A stretch of DNA of 64,000 nt from Planctomycetota bacterium. GTDB taxonomy: Bacteria; Planctomycetota; UBA1135; UBA2386. This document shows positions 20,248 through 28,583 of the stretch, piece by piece. The translations under genes were made by a program, and so were the position numbers. Each line of letters opens with the position of its first letter. Positions within the stretch are counted from its first letter, which is position 1. The notes under the pieces were generated by a model. That model made no database searches. It was not told the origin of the DNA and worked only from the letters and a program-made list of their open reading frames with translations. Location of the stretch: NCBI GenBank assembly GCA_016716265.1, contig JADJWQ010000001.1, positions 2,294,001 through 2,358,000 of the forward strand. Reading direction: 5' to 3'.

Positions 20248-21414
20248 TCAGGCGAACGCCTTCAGTCGCTGCATCGAACGCGGCTTCTGCAGACGCTCGA
20301 GTGCAGCCTTCTGCAGCTGCCGGACGCGTTCCGCCGTGACGCCGAAGTCCTTCGCGATCTCGGCGAGCGTCTCGGGCTCCTGGCCGTCGAGCCCGAAGCG
20401 CCGCACCAGGATCGTTCGCTCGCGGTCCGGCAGGTCGGCGAGCACCGCGCGCAGCTCGCTGCCGAGGTCCCCCTCGCGGATCGCTTCGGGGATCGGATCG
20501 GCGGAGTCGTCGTGCAGGGTCTGACCGAGCGAGAACCCGTCGTCTCCCCCGACGGCCGCGTCCAGGCTGACCGCGAAGCGACGCACGGCCAGGATCTCCT
20601 CGACGCGATCGATCGGCATGTCGACCCGACCGGCGACGATCGTGAGGTCGGCCACCGTGCCGGTGACGTGCTGCACCTCTTCCTGCGCGCGCTTGATCTT
20701 GCGATAGGCCTTCTGCACCCAGATCGGGATGCGCACGGTGCGCGAGGCGTTGTACAGGGTCTTGAGGATCGCCTGCTGGATCCAGTAGACGGCGTAGGTC
20801 TTGAAGCGCACGTCGCGCCGCCAGTCGAAGCCCTCGATCGCCTGGAACAACGAGGCGGCAGTTTCCTGGATCAGGTCGACCTCGTCGACTCCGAGCCCCG
20901 AGTAGCGGCGCACCGGAGCGTGCACCAGGTAGAGGGCCCCCTCCACGTAGACGTTGCGCAGCCGCTCGAGCTCGTCGATGCACTGCCGCAGGTGCTGCTG
21001 GTCCGCGGCGGTCGAGCGGCGCGTGGGCTCCGGCAGCGCGCGGTAGGGTCGCAGCGTCAGCTCGGCCACGAGCTCGGGGCGATGGCCAGCGCGCTGCAAC
21101 GCGTCGCCGACGCGCGCCTTGGCGAACTCGTAGCGGCGGGCCATGCGGAACTCCTCGGCGCGGTCCATCCGGGGCAGGCTCTTGATCTGCGCCTCGAACA
21201 GCGTCGTCCAGCCGATCTCGGTCGACTCGAGCTGGCCTCCGTCGCGCAGCGAGGCGGGCACCGCGAGACGGGCCCCCTTCTGCCGTAGCTCGCGGACGAC
21301 CTTCTTCAGGTTGCGTTCCCAACTCGCGACCGGCACGTCGAGCAGCGAGTCGAGCGTCGGAAGGTCGACGAGCGCGAGCTTCTGGATCCGGGGGAGTCGG
21401 TCAGGCGTCGTCAT
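20248..21414 (-). CDS. Sigma-70 family RNA polymerase sigma factor (non-housekeeping type)
   Basis: The 388-residue protein has sigma-70 regions 2 to 4. Region 2 reads VDLIQETAASLFQAIEGFDW then RFKTYAVYWIQQAILK. Region 3 starts near RTVRIPIWVQKAYRKIKRAQ. Region 4 has LPDRERTILVRRFGLDG and the HTH TLAEIAKDFGVTAERVRQLQ. Region 2.4 departs from RpoD (YAVYWIQQAILKTLYNAS against the usual YATWWIRQAITRAIADQA), so it is more likely a group 2-type or lineage-specific sigma than the main one. Its N-terminal 120 residues are unusual. ATG 21414 has a GAGG ribosome-binding site about 6 bases upstream; a longer frame to 21501 is less likely. Confidence 0.9.
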   Translation of the reverse strand: MTTPDRLPRIQKLALVDLPTLDSLLDVPVASWERNLKKVVRELRQKGARLAVPASLRDGGQLESTEIGWTTLFEAQIKSLPRMDRAEEFRMARRYEFAKARVGDALQRAGHRPELVAELTLRPYRALPEPTRRSTAADQQHLRQCIDELERLRNVYVEGALYLVHAPVRRYSGLGVDEVDLIQETAASLFQAIEGFDWRRDVRFKTYAVYWIQQAILKTLYNASRTVRIPIWVQKAYRKIKRAQEEVQHVTGTVADLTIVAGRVDMPIDRVEEILAVRRFAVSLDAAVGGDDGFSLGQTLHDDSADPIPEAIREGDLGSELRAVLADLPDRERTILVRRFGLDGQEPETLAEIAKDFGVTAERVRQLQKAALERLQKPRSMQRLKAFA

Positions 21415-21774
21415 GGTGTCCTCGTGGCTGGCATCCGGCGCCGCCCAGCAGCGTCGAGCGCGTCTATACGCACCGCGACGCCGACCGGTTGCAGGCCGCA
21501 CGCGGCCCCGCGCCGAGAAAATAGCCTCAGTTCAAGGCTCTATCGGTCGGGCCGTAGCGGAACCGGTCCTGCACGGCGTTGCAAGGGTTTCCCCTTGGCA
21601 AAGTGCCGGGATCCGGGGACGCCCACCGCTGCGCACTCACCCGGTCCGGACCGCTCGGAGCCACTCGGTCGCGGGGGCGCGCGGGTCGTCGGCGCGCGAG
21701 AAGCCGGGTCAGGACCGCCGCCGCAGGCTCGGTGACGTCCGCGCGAGGCCGCTGCCCGCGGTGGCAGCGCGCGC
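21415..21774. other. Intergenic region upstream of the sigma-factor gene, 360 bases
   Basis: No gene is supported. A hairpin lies at 21582-21597 (CAAGGG, loop TTTC, CCCTTG). An AT-richer patch near 21515-21545 may hold the sigma-gene promoter, but I cannot assign boxes confidently. The rest is GC-rich with no structure I can name. Confidence 0.4.
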
Positions 21775-22674
21775 TCAGCGCTTGCGGGCGAGCAGCAGGA
21801 CCAGCACGAGCGCCAGCACGGCGCCACCGCCGATCAGCACCAGGTTCGGCACGCCCGAGTCGACCGGGCGCACCGGCAAGGCATCGTCGTCGCCGCTCGG
21901 AGTCGCCGCGTCCTCGCCACGCCCGCCGGCCGACATCCGCGCGCCAGCGACGGCCGGCGCGCCGGGCGCGTCGTCGGGCTCGAGGTCGGTGCCGGCGCGC
22001 GCGACCGAGGTCTCCCGGTGGCCGACGTCGTCGCCACCCTGGCTGGCGGCGCGCGGCTCGGGAGTCGGGATCGGCGGTCCGACCTGCAGCTGAGCGGTGA
22101 CGGACGCGACGTAGCGGCCACGGCTCGAGCCGTAGCGGCCATCGAACACCTCGGCGCCGAGCGCGAAGCTGACCGGGTAGCGGCCGTCCGGCGTGTCGTC
22201 GGCGACGCGGATCGGGATCCGCAACGTCATCGTGTTGTCCCACACGAGCTGGCCGGCGAACGCCTCGGTGTAGTGGGCCGGGACCGCCGGTGACTGCTCC
22301 GCGGGGCCGGTGAACAGCACCGGGCCGGAGCGCTCCGGCAGCCGCACGTCGAACCAGCCGGCCGGCGTCAGCACGCTGTCGCCCTGCATCGACAGCACGA
22401 CGACCATCTCGCCGAGCCCGCCAGCCGGGATGCGCCGCGGCCGGAAGCTGGCGATCGGGGTCGCCATGCGGTCGAGGCCGCCCCGCTCGGCGTTGACCGA
22501 CTCGGGCGGCTTGGTCGCGCCGTCGACGCGGGCCGCGTCGCCGCCCTCGTCGACGAACTCGCCGGCCTGCTCGAGCTGCTCGCGCTTGATGACTTCGGGG
22601 TCTTTCTCCTCCTGCGCGGCGAGCGCGCCGAGCGGCAGCAGGATGGCGAGGACGGAGGTGGGCAGGCGTGCCAT
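21775..22674 (-). CDS. Exported single-pass membrane protein, function unknown
   Basis: The 299-residue product has a signal peptide (MARLPTSVLAILLPLGALAA), then an acidic stretch. A beta-rich domain follows at about residues 75-215 (MVVVLSMQGDSVLTPAGWFD, then LRIPIRVADDTPDGRYPVSF), which faintly resembles the DsbD N-terminal sandwich. Next come a Pro/Ala/Asp-rich linker and one C-terminal transmembrane helix with a short basic tail (ALVLVLLLARKR). The topology is therefore outside domain, helix, cytoplasmic tail. I do not recognise a catalytic site and it has no cysteines in the domain. It is divergent from mrp. Confidence 0.7.
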   Translation of the reverse strand: MARLPTSVLAILLPLGALAAQEEKDPEVIKREQLEQAGEFVDEGGDAARVDGATKPPESVNAERGGLDRMATPIASFRPRRIPAGGLGEMVVVLSMQGDSVLTPAGWFDVRLPERSGPVLFTGPAEQSPAVPAHYTEAFAGQLVWDNTMTLRIPIRVADDTPDGRYPVSFALGAEVFDGRYGSSRGRYVASVTAQLQVGPPIPTPEPRAASQGGDDVGHRETSVARAGTDLEPDDAPGAPAVAGARMSAGGRGEDAATPSGDDDALPVRPVDSGVPNLVLIGGGAVLALVLVLLLARKR

Positions 22675-22894
22675 GGTGCGACGGGCTCGAGGGTGGCGGG
22701 GGGTCGTGGTCGCGGCGGAGTGCCGTGGCGTCGGTGGGAACGGTGCGCCGGACCTCCGGTGCACGATCGGAGCTGTGCCGGACGCCAGCTCCGGCATACT
22801 AACCCGTCCGGCGCGATGCCGGGCGCGCGGCGCGGCGGCTCCGTCCGACGTGGCCGCCCGCCCGCTTCTTCCCGCCGCCGCACCCGTGAGCACC

Positions 22895-23938
22895 ATGACC
22901 GACGTCTCCCGCGAAGCCATCCTCACCGCTCTCGCCTCGATCCGGGATCCGGACCGCGGCCGGGATCTCGTCCAGGCCGGTGCGATCCGCGAGCTGCGGA
23001 TCGAGGGCGACGCGGTGCACTTCCTGCTCGCGCTGCAGCGCACCGGCACCGACGCGGCGCGCGAGACCCACGCCGCCGCCGAGCGCGCGGTGATGGGAGT
23101 GCCCGGCGTCGGGCGGGTGAACGCGCGGCTCGTCAACGCGCCCCCCGAGAAGGCCGGCCAGTTGCCGGAGCGGCGGCCGATCCCCGGCGTGCGCCATGTG
23201 ATCGCGGTGTCGTCCGGCAAGGGTGGCGTCGGCAAGTCGACAGTGTGCGTCAACCTGGCCTGCGCGGTCGCCGCGGCCGGCGCGCACGTCGGCATCCTCG
23301 ACGGCGATATCTACGGCCCGAACATCCCGCTGATGCTCGGCGCGAAGGGCCAGCCGGAGGGCACCTCCGACAGGATCTTCCCGCTCGTCGCGCACGGCCT
23401 GCAGCTGATGAGCATGGGGCTGCTGGTGGGCGAGGACCAGCCCATGGTCTGGCGCGGGCCGATGCTCAACAAGGCGGTGACGCAGTTCATGTTCCAGGTC
23501 GACTGGCACGACCTCGACTACCTGTTCGTCGACCTGCCGCCGGGCACCGGTGACGTGCAGCTCACGCTGACACAGAACACCCAGCTCAGCGGCGCGGTGG
23601 TCGTGACGACGCCTCAGGACGTCGCGGTGCTCGACGTGCGGAAGGCGATCCGCATGTTCGAGAAGATCGGCACGCCGGTGCTCGGCGTCGTCGAGAACAT
23701 GTCGTGGTTCCAGCCGCCCGGCAGCGACGATCGCTACGAGATCTTCGGCAGCGGCGGCGGCGCGCGCATCGAGCGCGAGTTCGGCGTGCCGCTGCTCGGC
23801 CAGATCCCGATCGGCATCGAGGTCCGCACCGGCGGTGATACCGGTCAGCCGATCGTGGTCGCCCAACCCGACAGCCCGATCGCAGCGGCGTTCCGCAGCG
23901 CCGCGCAGGCGATGCTCGGGCGCCTGCAGAGCGCATGA
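22895..23938 (+). CDS. mrp: Mrp/ApbC-family iron-sulfur cluster carrier ATPase
   Basis: Mrp proteins bind and deliver Fe-S clusters. The 347-residue protein has an N-terminal MIP18/DUF59-like domain (1-95) followed by a P-loop domain. The deviant Walker A is S107-GKGGVGKST. Other signatures are ILDGDIYGPNIPLMLGA, VDLPPGTGDVQLTL and VVTTPQDVAVLDVRKAI. The CxxC cluster-binding pair seen in many Mrp proteins is absent; the equivalent region after VVENMSWF reads QPPGSDDRYEIFG. ATG 22895 is preferred over a GTG three codons upstream. A CxxC DUF1858-like gene follows and then thioredoxin, suggesting a thiol/Fe-S neighbourhood. Confidence 0.93.
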   Translation: MTDVSREAILTALASIRDPDRGRDLVQAGAIRELRIEGDAVHFLLALQRTGTDAARETHAAAERAVMGVPGVGRVNARLVNAPPEKAGQLPERRPIPGVRHVIAVSSGKGGVGKSTVCVNLACAVAAAGAHVGILDGDIYGPNIPLMLGAKGQPEGTSDRIFPLVAHGLQLMSMGLLVGEDQPMVWRGPMLNKAVTQFMFQVDWHDLDYLFVDLPPGTGDVQLTLTQNTQLSGAVVVTTPQDVAVLDVRKAIRMFEKIGTPVLGVVENMSWFQPPGSDDRYEIFGSGGGARIEREFGVPLLGQIPIGIEVRTGGDTGQPIVVAQPDSPIAAAFRSAAQAMLGRLQSA

Positions 23939-23948
23939 CGCGCGACGA

Positions 23949-23996
23949 CGTCCCCGCCGAGCAACGTCCCCGCCGAGCAACGTCCCCGCCGAACAA
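23949..23996. repeat. Three tandem copies of a 16-bp unit
   Basis: The unit CGTCCCCGCCGAGCAA is present three times in a row; the last copy has one change (GAACAA). It fills most of the gap between mrp and the next small gene. Its 16-bp period does not preserve reading frame, which argues against translation through it. Confidence 0.95.
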
Positions 23997-24018
23997 TCGA
24001 ACCGAAGCGAGATCCGCC

Positions 24019-24240
24019 ATGCAGCCCTCCACCTCCGAACCGCAGACCCCGCTGACCGGCGACACCCCGATGGCCGAAGCGATGCGCCGCGACCCCGACC
24101 TCGCGGTCAAGCTGATGCGCTTCCACATCGGCGGCTGCTCGCTGTGCGGCTTCGAGCCCGACGACACCATCGCACAGGTCGCGGAAGACAACGGCGTCCC
24201 GCTCGCCGAGCTGCTCGCAGCGCTGAACGCGCCCCGCTGA
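24019..24240 (+). CDS. Small DUF1858-like protein with CxxC motif
   Basis: This 73-residue protein matches the DUF1858/hybrid-cluster-associated pattern. It has a helix (MAEAMRRDPDLAVKLMRF), the Cys pair in HIGGCSLCGFEPDDTI, and a C-terminal helix AEDNGVPLAELLAALN. The family is often linked to Fe-S or redox proteins; its function is not established. I start it at ATG 24019. An in-frame ATG at 23935 overlaps the mrp stop as ATGA, but would translate through a 16-bp tandem repeat. It is probably co-transcribed with mrp. Confidence 0.75.
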   Translation: MQPSTSEPQTPLTGDTPMAEAMRRDPDLAVKLMRFHIGGCSLCGFEPDDTIAQVAEDNGVPLAELLAALNAPR

Positions 24241-24353
24241 CGCAGCCGCGGCGAGGCCCGCACCGCCGCCCGCACCGATCATCGCAACCCGTTGCCAACG
24301 CGGCTCCTGCCGCCCAAAGCCCGGGCCGTGCCCGGCGCTCTCTGCCCTACCTC

Positions 24354-24381
24354 TTGAGATCGCGGCCGCGAAACCCACAAT
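24354..24381 (+). promoter_or_regulatory. Candidate promoter of thioredoxin
   Basis: A -35-like TTGAGA (24354-24359) and a -10-like CACAAT (24376-24381) are separated by 16 bases, placing a start of transcription about 40 bases before the thioredoxin ATG. Each box has 4-5 of 6 consensus matches, notable in this GC-rich DNA. Confidence 0.35.
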
Positions 24382-24430
24382 GTGCGGCCCTCGAACGCCG
24401 GTCCCCCTCGACCGGCACGGAGCCGAGCCG

Positions 24431-24769
24431 ATGTCGAACGTCCGAGACCTGAACGAGAACCTCTTCGACGACGCGATCACCGACGCGCCGCATCCGGTGC
24501 TGGTCGACTTCTCCGCGACGTGGTGCGGGCCCTGCAAGCAGCTCGCACCGACGATCGAAGCGGTCGCGCGGGACTACGACGGCCGCCTCGATGTCTACAA
24601 GGTCGACATCGACGAGTCGCCCGAGCTCGCGGCCCGTTACGGCGTGCGCGGCATCCCGACCTGCGTGTTCTTCCACAGCGGCAAGGAGGTCGATCGCTTC
24701 ACCGGCGGGCGCGACCTCCGGGCGGTCAAGGAGCAGGTCGACCGCGTGCTCGCGTCGGCGCGCGCGTGA
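24431..24769 (+). CDS. trxA: Thioredoxin
   Basis: This is a 112-residue canonical thioredoxin with the active site WCGPCKQLAPTIEAVA, the buried Asp in VLVDFSATWC, and the cis-Pro in VRGIPTCVFF. It reduces disulfides in the cytoplasm and is the likely electron donor for the DsbD-type protein elsewhere in the window. ATG 24431 is the start; an upstream in-frame start at 24380 would add only unrelated leader. Confidence 0.96.
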   Translation: MSNVRDLNENLFDDAITDAPHPVLVDFSATWCGPCKQLAPTIEAVARDYDGRLDVYKVDIDESPELAARYGVRGIPTCVFFHSGKEVDRFTGGRDLRAVKEQVDRVLASARA

Positions 24770-24826
24770 GCCCGCATCCGACCCGCTGGGCGCCGGCGGC
24801 CGTCCGTCATCCGGCCCCCGCTCGGA

Positions 24827-25225
24827 TCAGCGCGCCCGACCCGTCTCCGGACCGCGCCGGAACGCCCGCCATCCCGCGGCGACGGCGAGTAGCGTTCCGA
24901 GCCCGAACCACAGCGGGCGGCGCCGTTCCGGGACGGCGTCCAGCGCTGCGCGCAGCGTCAGGGCACCGCGCCCCGGCTCGCGCTCGAGCGTCGCGACGAC
25001 CGTATGGGTGCCGACGACCGCGGGAGTGAGCCGCACGACGCCCTCGGCGTCGGTCGCACCGAGTTGGAGGACCGCACCGTCGGGAGCGCGCGCGACGACC
25101 GGGATCCCGGCGAGCACGCGACCGTCGCGCGCGGTGACGACGATGCGCGTCGGTGCGCCGACCTCGACGACGGACGGCTGGGGCTCGATCGACTGGAGCA
25201 GCGCGCTGAGCAGGACGGACAGCAT
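24827..25225 (-). CDS. Small exported protein with Ig-like/carboxypeptidase-regulatory fold and C-terminal helix
   Basis: The 132-residue product begins with a hydrophobic segment (MLSVLLSALLQS). It continues as a beta-sandwich resembling bacterial Ig-like or carboxypeptidase-regulatory domains (IVVTARDGRVLAGIPVVARA, then DAEGVVRLTPAVVGTHTVVA). It ends with a transmembrane helix (LWFGLGTLLAVAAGW) and a basic tail. I infer a membrane-anchored extracytoplasmic domain; function unknown. It is divergent from lipB with 12 bases between starts, so each start lies in the other's promoter zone. Confidence 0.55.
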   Translation of the reverse strand: MLSVLLSALLQSIEPQPSVVEVGAPTRIVVTARDGRVLAGIPVVARAPDGAVLQLGATDAEGVVRLTPAVVGTHTVVATLEREPGRGALTLRAALDAVPERRRPLWFGLGTLLAVAAGWRAFRRGPETGRAR

Positions 25226-25237
25226 GGAGCGCGACGG

Positions 25238-25918
25238 ATGAACGGCGGTGAGCGCGAGGCCGGCGTCGCGATCGAGGATCTCGGTCGCGCGGGCTTCGCC
25301 GCGACGCACGCGGCGATGCGCGAGCTGGTCGAGAGCATCCGGCGCGGTGCGACGCCGGGCAAGGTCCTGCTCGTCGAGCACGAGGGGGTCTACACCGCGG
25401 GCCGCGCGATCGCCGACGCCGAGCGCCCGGCGTTCGCGATCCCCGTCGAGCGCGGCGGGCGCATCACGTGGCACGGCCCCGGTCAGCTCGTCGTCTACCC
25501 GGTCGTGCCGCTGCTCCGGCGCGACGTGCGTGCGTGGCTCACGGCGCTCGAGGCGTTCGGCGTCGCGGTGTGCGCCCAGTTCGGGCTCACGGCGACGCCG
25601 TCCGTGGACGGCACCGGCGTGTTCGTCGGCGCGAAGAAGGTCGCATCGATCGGCGTGGCGATCCGCCACTGGGTCAGCATGCACGGCATCTCGATCAACG
25701 TGTCGTCCGGCCCGGAGCCGTGGCAGCGCATCCGCCCTTGCGGTCTGTCGCCCGACGCGATGAGCGACCTGCAGACCGAGCTCGGCCGTCCGCTCGCAAT
25801 CGACGCGGTGCGCGCCGCCGTGCGCGCGGCGCTGCCGGAGCTGCTCGCGGCAGCGGGCCAGGCTCCCGGCCGAATCGAATCCGCGCGCGCGCGTCGCTAC
25901 GATCCGCGCTCCCCATGA
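25238..25918 (+). CDS. lipB: Octanoyltransferase (lipoate biosynthesis)
   Basis: LipB moves octanoate from acyl carrier protein to lipoyl domains, the first step of lipoate assembly on pyruvate and 2-oxoglutarate dehydrogenases. The 226-residue protein carries the family signatures RGGRITWHGPGQLVVYPVVP, K134 in GAKKVASIGV, and the catalytic C168 in IRPCGLSPDAM. Its stop overlaps the xseA start as ATGA. ATG 25238 is the natural start; extensions further upstream lie in the divergent gene. Confidence 0.95.
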   Translation: MNGGEREAGVAIEDLGRAGFAATHAAMRELVESIRRGATPGKVLLVEHEGVYTAGRAIADAERPAFAIPVERGGRITWHGPGQLVVYPVVPLLRRDVRAWLTALEAFGVAVCAQFGLTATPSVDGTGVFVGAKKVASIGVAIRHWVSMHGISINVSSGPEPWQRIRPCGLSPDAMSDLQTELGRPLAIDAVRAAVRAALPELLAAAGQAPGRIESARARRYDPRSP

Positions 25919-27630
25919 CCGGAACCATCGAGCTGGACCGCGACGGGCGCCACCTGGTGATCCGGTTCCCGTACGACCAGTTCCTGGTCGACGAGGTCAA
26001 GGCGCTGCCCGACCGCCGCTGGGACAAGAACCAGAAGTGCTGGCGCGTCCCCGCGAAGCACGCCGAGCTGACGATCGAAGCCTTCATGAAGCACGGCTTC
26101 ACCGTCTCGTCGGACGTGTTCAGCGTCCTCGCGGGGACCACCGCGATCGCGGCGAAGCCGCCGAAGGTGGACCAGGCGCCGCCGGAGGATCCGGCCCGGG
26201 CGGGGACCGCGGAACCGGTCGCCGGAGCCGACCGCGGCGGTGATGCGGCGCTCAGCGTGTCGCAGCTCAACGAGCGCGTGCGGCAGGCGCTGCGCGACGC
26301 GTTCCCCGGCACCGTGCAGGTGATCGGTGAGGTCGTCGAGTACGACAAGAACCAGGACCGCAGGCACGTGTTCTTCTCGCTGGCGGAGAAGGCCGCGCTC
26401 GGCGACAAGGTCGCGGCGACCGTCGTCGTCGCGATGTTCGAGCGCACCAAGGAGCGCGTGCTCGCGCGGCTCTCCCGACACGGGCTGACGCTGCAGGACG
26501 GCATCGAGATCCTCGTCGAGGCGCGCGTCGACCTGTATCCGGCGACCGGGCGCTACCAGCTGATCCTCGAGGACGTCCGCCCGGAGTTCACGCTCGGCAA
26601 GCTCGCGCTGAGCCGCGAGCAGATCCTGCTGAAGCTCGGCGAGCTCGGCCTCCTGACGCGCAATCGCGAGCTGCCGCTGCCGCGACCGGCGCTGCGCATC
26701 GGCGTGCTGACGAGCCCCGACTCCGACGCGTGGAACGACTTCCTGCGCGAGCTGCAGTCCTCGGGAATCGGCTTCGACGTCGCGCTGCACCCGGTCCGCG
26801 TGCAGGGCGAGCAGCTCCGCCCGACGATGCTCGCCGGCCTCGCCTGGTTCGCCGCGCGCGCCGCGGACTTCGACGTCCTGTGCATCGTGCGCGGTGGCGG
26901 CTCGCGCACCGACCTGGCGTGGTTCGACGACCTCGAGGTCGCGACCGCGGTGGCCCGCCATCCGGTGAAGATCCTGTGCGGCATCGGCCACGAGCGCGAC
27001 CGCTCGGTGCTCGACGAGATCACGACCTCGCTGAAGACGCCGACCGCCGCCGCCGCCGCGCTCGTCGACGCGTGGCTCGAGTGCCGCGAGGACCTGCGCC
27101 ATGCGGCGATCCGGCTGCGCGAGGCCGCGCGCGGACAGATCGAGCTCGCCCGCGAACGGCTCACGGGTAGCGCACACCGCGTCGCGCGCGGCGTGCAGGC
27201 GCGCATCGTCGCCGAGGCGCAGCTCCTGGGCGCGGCCGGGCCGCGCGCCGCCCGCGCCGTCCGCGCACTGCTGCGCCAGCGCGAGCAGGAGCTGGCGGTC
27301 GCAGTCCGCCGCACGCGGCTCGCGGTCGAGACCCGCACGCGCGACGCCGAGCGGACGCTCGTGCGCGCGACCGAGCTGCTCGCCGCGCGCAGCCGGTTGC
27401 GCCTCGAGCGCGCCCACGCGCAGCTGGAGCGCGCGGAGACGCGCCAGCGGCTGCTCGATCCACGCCGCGTGCTCGAGCGCGGCTACGCCTTGCTGCGCGA
27501 CCCGGCGAGCGGCCGGATCGTGCCCGGCGCGCGCGGCCTGCGCAGCGGCGCGAAGCTGCGCGTGCAGACCCGCGACGCCGACGCCGACGTGACGGTCGAC
27601 GCCGTCCGCCCCCGCACCGAAGAGAGCTGA
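25915..27630 (+). CDS. xseA: Exodeoxyribonuclease VII large subunit with N-terminal HARP-like domain
   Basis: XseA is the catalytic subunit of exonuclease VII, which degrades single-stranded DNA from both ends. The 571-residue protein is longer than usual (about 400-460). Residues 1-60 match the HARP-like domain found at the front of SNF2/annealing helicases (IRFPYDQFLVDEVKALPDRR, then WDKNQKCWRVPAKH). A Pro/Ala linker precedes the XseA OB domain from about 115 (SVSQLNERVRQALRDAF). The core has VLTSPDSDAWNDFLREL, IVRGGGSRTDLAWFDD and CGIGHERDRSVLDEI, then long coiled-coil helices to the C terminus. It overlaps lipB by 4 bases and is followed by xseB. Confidence 0.92.
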   Translation: MTGTIELDRDGRHLVIRFPYDQFLVDEVKALPDRRWDKNQKCWRVPAKHAELTIEAFMKHGFTVSSDVFSVLAGTTAIAAKPPKVDQAPPEDPARAGTAEPVAGADRGGDAALSVSQLNERVRQALRDAFPGTVQVIGEVVEYDKNQDRRHVFFSLAEKAALGDKVAATVVVAMFERTKERVLARLSRHGLTLQDGIEILVEARVDLYPATGRYQLILEDVRPEFTLGKLALSREQILLKLGELGLLTRNRELPLPRPALRIGVLTSPDSDAWNDFLRELQSSGIGFDVALHPVRVQGEQLRPTMLAGLAWFAARAADFDVLCIVRGGGSRTDLAWFDDLEVATAVARHPVKILCGIGHERDRSVLDEITTSLKTPTAAAAALVDAWLECREDLRHAAIRLREAARGQIELARERLTGSAHRVARGVQARIVAEAQLLGAAGPRAARAVRALLRQREQELAVAVRRTRLAVETRTRDAERTLVRATELLAARSRLRLERAHAQLERAETRQRLLDPRRVLERGYALLRDPASGRIVPGARGLRSGAKLRVQTRDADADVTVDAVRPRTEES

Positions 27631-27639
27631 GATCCGCCG

Positions 27640-27894
27640 ATGGCCGTCAAGAAGAAGACCGATCTGACCTACGCCGAAGCCGCCGCGGAGCTCGACGCGA
27701 TCCTCGACGAGATCGAGAGCGGCACCGCCGACGTCGACGAGCTCGGCGAGAAGGTCGAGCGCGCGGCCGTGCTGATCCGCTTCTGCCGTGAGAAGCTGCA
27801 GAGCACGACGCTGCGCGTGAACAAGGTCGTCGAGGATCTCGCGGCGCTCGGCACCGAGACCGAGGAGGCCGACGAGACGGAGGCCGAGACGTGA
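27640..27894 (+). CDS. xseB: Exodeoxyribonuclease VII small subunit
   Basis: The 84-residue helical protein matches XseB (YAEAAAELDAILDEIESGTA, then LIRFCREKLQSTTLRV), which binds along the XseA coiled coil. It starts 9 bases after xseA and its stop overlaps the GTG start of the M50 protease gene. The C terminus is acidic (TETEEADETEAET). Confidence 0.93.
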   Translation: MAVKKKTDLTYAEAAAELDAILDEIESGTADVDELGEKVERAAVLIRFCREKLQSTTLRVNKVVEDLAALGTETEEADETEAET

Positions 27895-28583
27895 GTCCGG
27901 AGGTCGTCGACGGCATCCTGCTGTTCACGGTTCTCGTCGTCAGCCTGACCGTCCACGAGGCCGCGCACGCGCTGGTCGCGATGCTCGGTGGCGACCGCAC
28001 CGCCTATCTGGGTGGGCAGGTCACGCTGAATCCGATCCCGCACATGCGTCGCGAGCCGTTCGGCATGCTGATCCTGCCGCTGATCGTGATCTTCGGCAGC
28101 GGCGGCAGCATGTGCATGGGATTCGCGCACGCACCGATCGACCCGCACTGGGCCGCGCGCCACCCGCGCCGCGCAGCACTGATGTCGGCGGCAGGACCGC
28201 TGTCCAACTTCCTGCTCGCCGGCATCGCGGTGCTGGCGCTGATGTGGATGCGTGATGCCGACCTCGTGCGCATGTCGGTCGTCGACCACCTGAGCTTCGT
28301 GCGCGCATCCGACGGCAACGACTACGTGCACGCCGCGGGCCGCATCCTCAGCGTGTTCGCGTTCCTCAATGGCATCCTCGGCGTGTTCAACCTGTTCCCG
28401 TGGCCCCCGCTCGACGGCGCGGGCGTCGTCGAGGGCCTGCTGCCACGGCAGACCGGTCGCTTCTTCGAGAGCGTGCGCCACCAGCCGACGATGATGATCG
28501 TCGGCATCCTGGTGGTCTGGTACGCGATGCGCGAGATCGTGCCGGAGATCTACTTCCTGCTGCGCGACTGGATCGGCGGCTGA
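27891..28583 (+). CDS. Site-2-protease-like M50 membrane metallopeptidase
   Basis: This 230-residue intramembrane zinc protease has the motif H22-E-A-A-H26 in the first helix and the third ligand D175 in LFPWPPLDGAG. Several hydrophobic helices surround them. It has no PDZ or CBS domain, so it belongs to the minimal Rv-like S2P group rather than RseP. The GTG start at 27891 overlaps the xseB stop (GTGA), suggesting coupling. The last 34 bases overlap the end of the convergent ASPIC lipoprotein gene. The substrate is unknown. Confidence 0.88.
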   Translation: MSPEVVDGILLFTVLVVSLTVHEAAHALVAMLGGDRTAYLGGQVTLNPIPHMRREPFGMLILPLIVIFGSGGSMCMGFAHAPIDPHWAARHPRRAALMSAAGPLSNFLLAGIAVLALMWMRDADLVRMSVVDHLSFVRASDGNDYVHAAGRILSVFAFLNGILGVFNLFPWPPLDGAGVVEGLLPRQTGRFFESVRHQPTMMIVGILVVWYAMREIVPEIYFLLRDWIGG

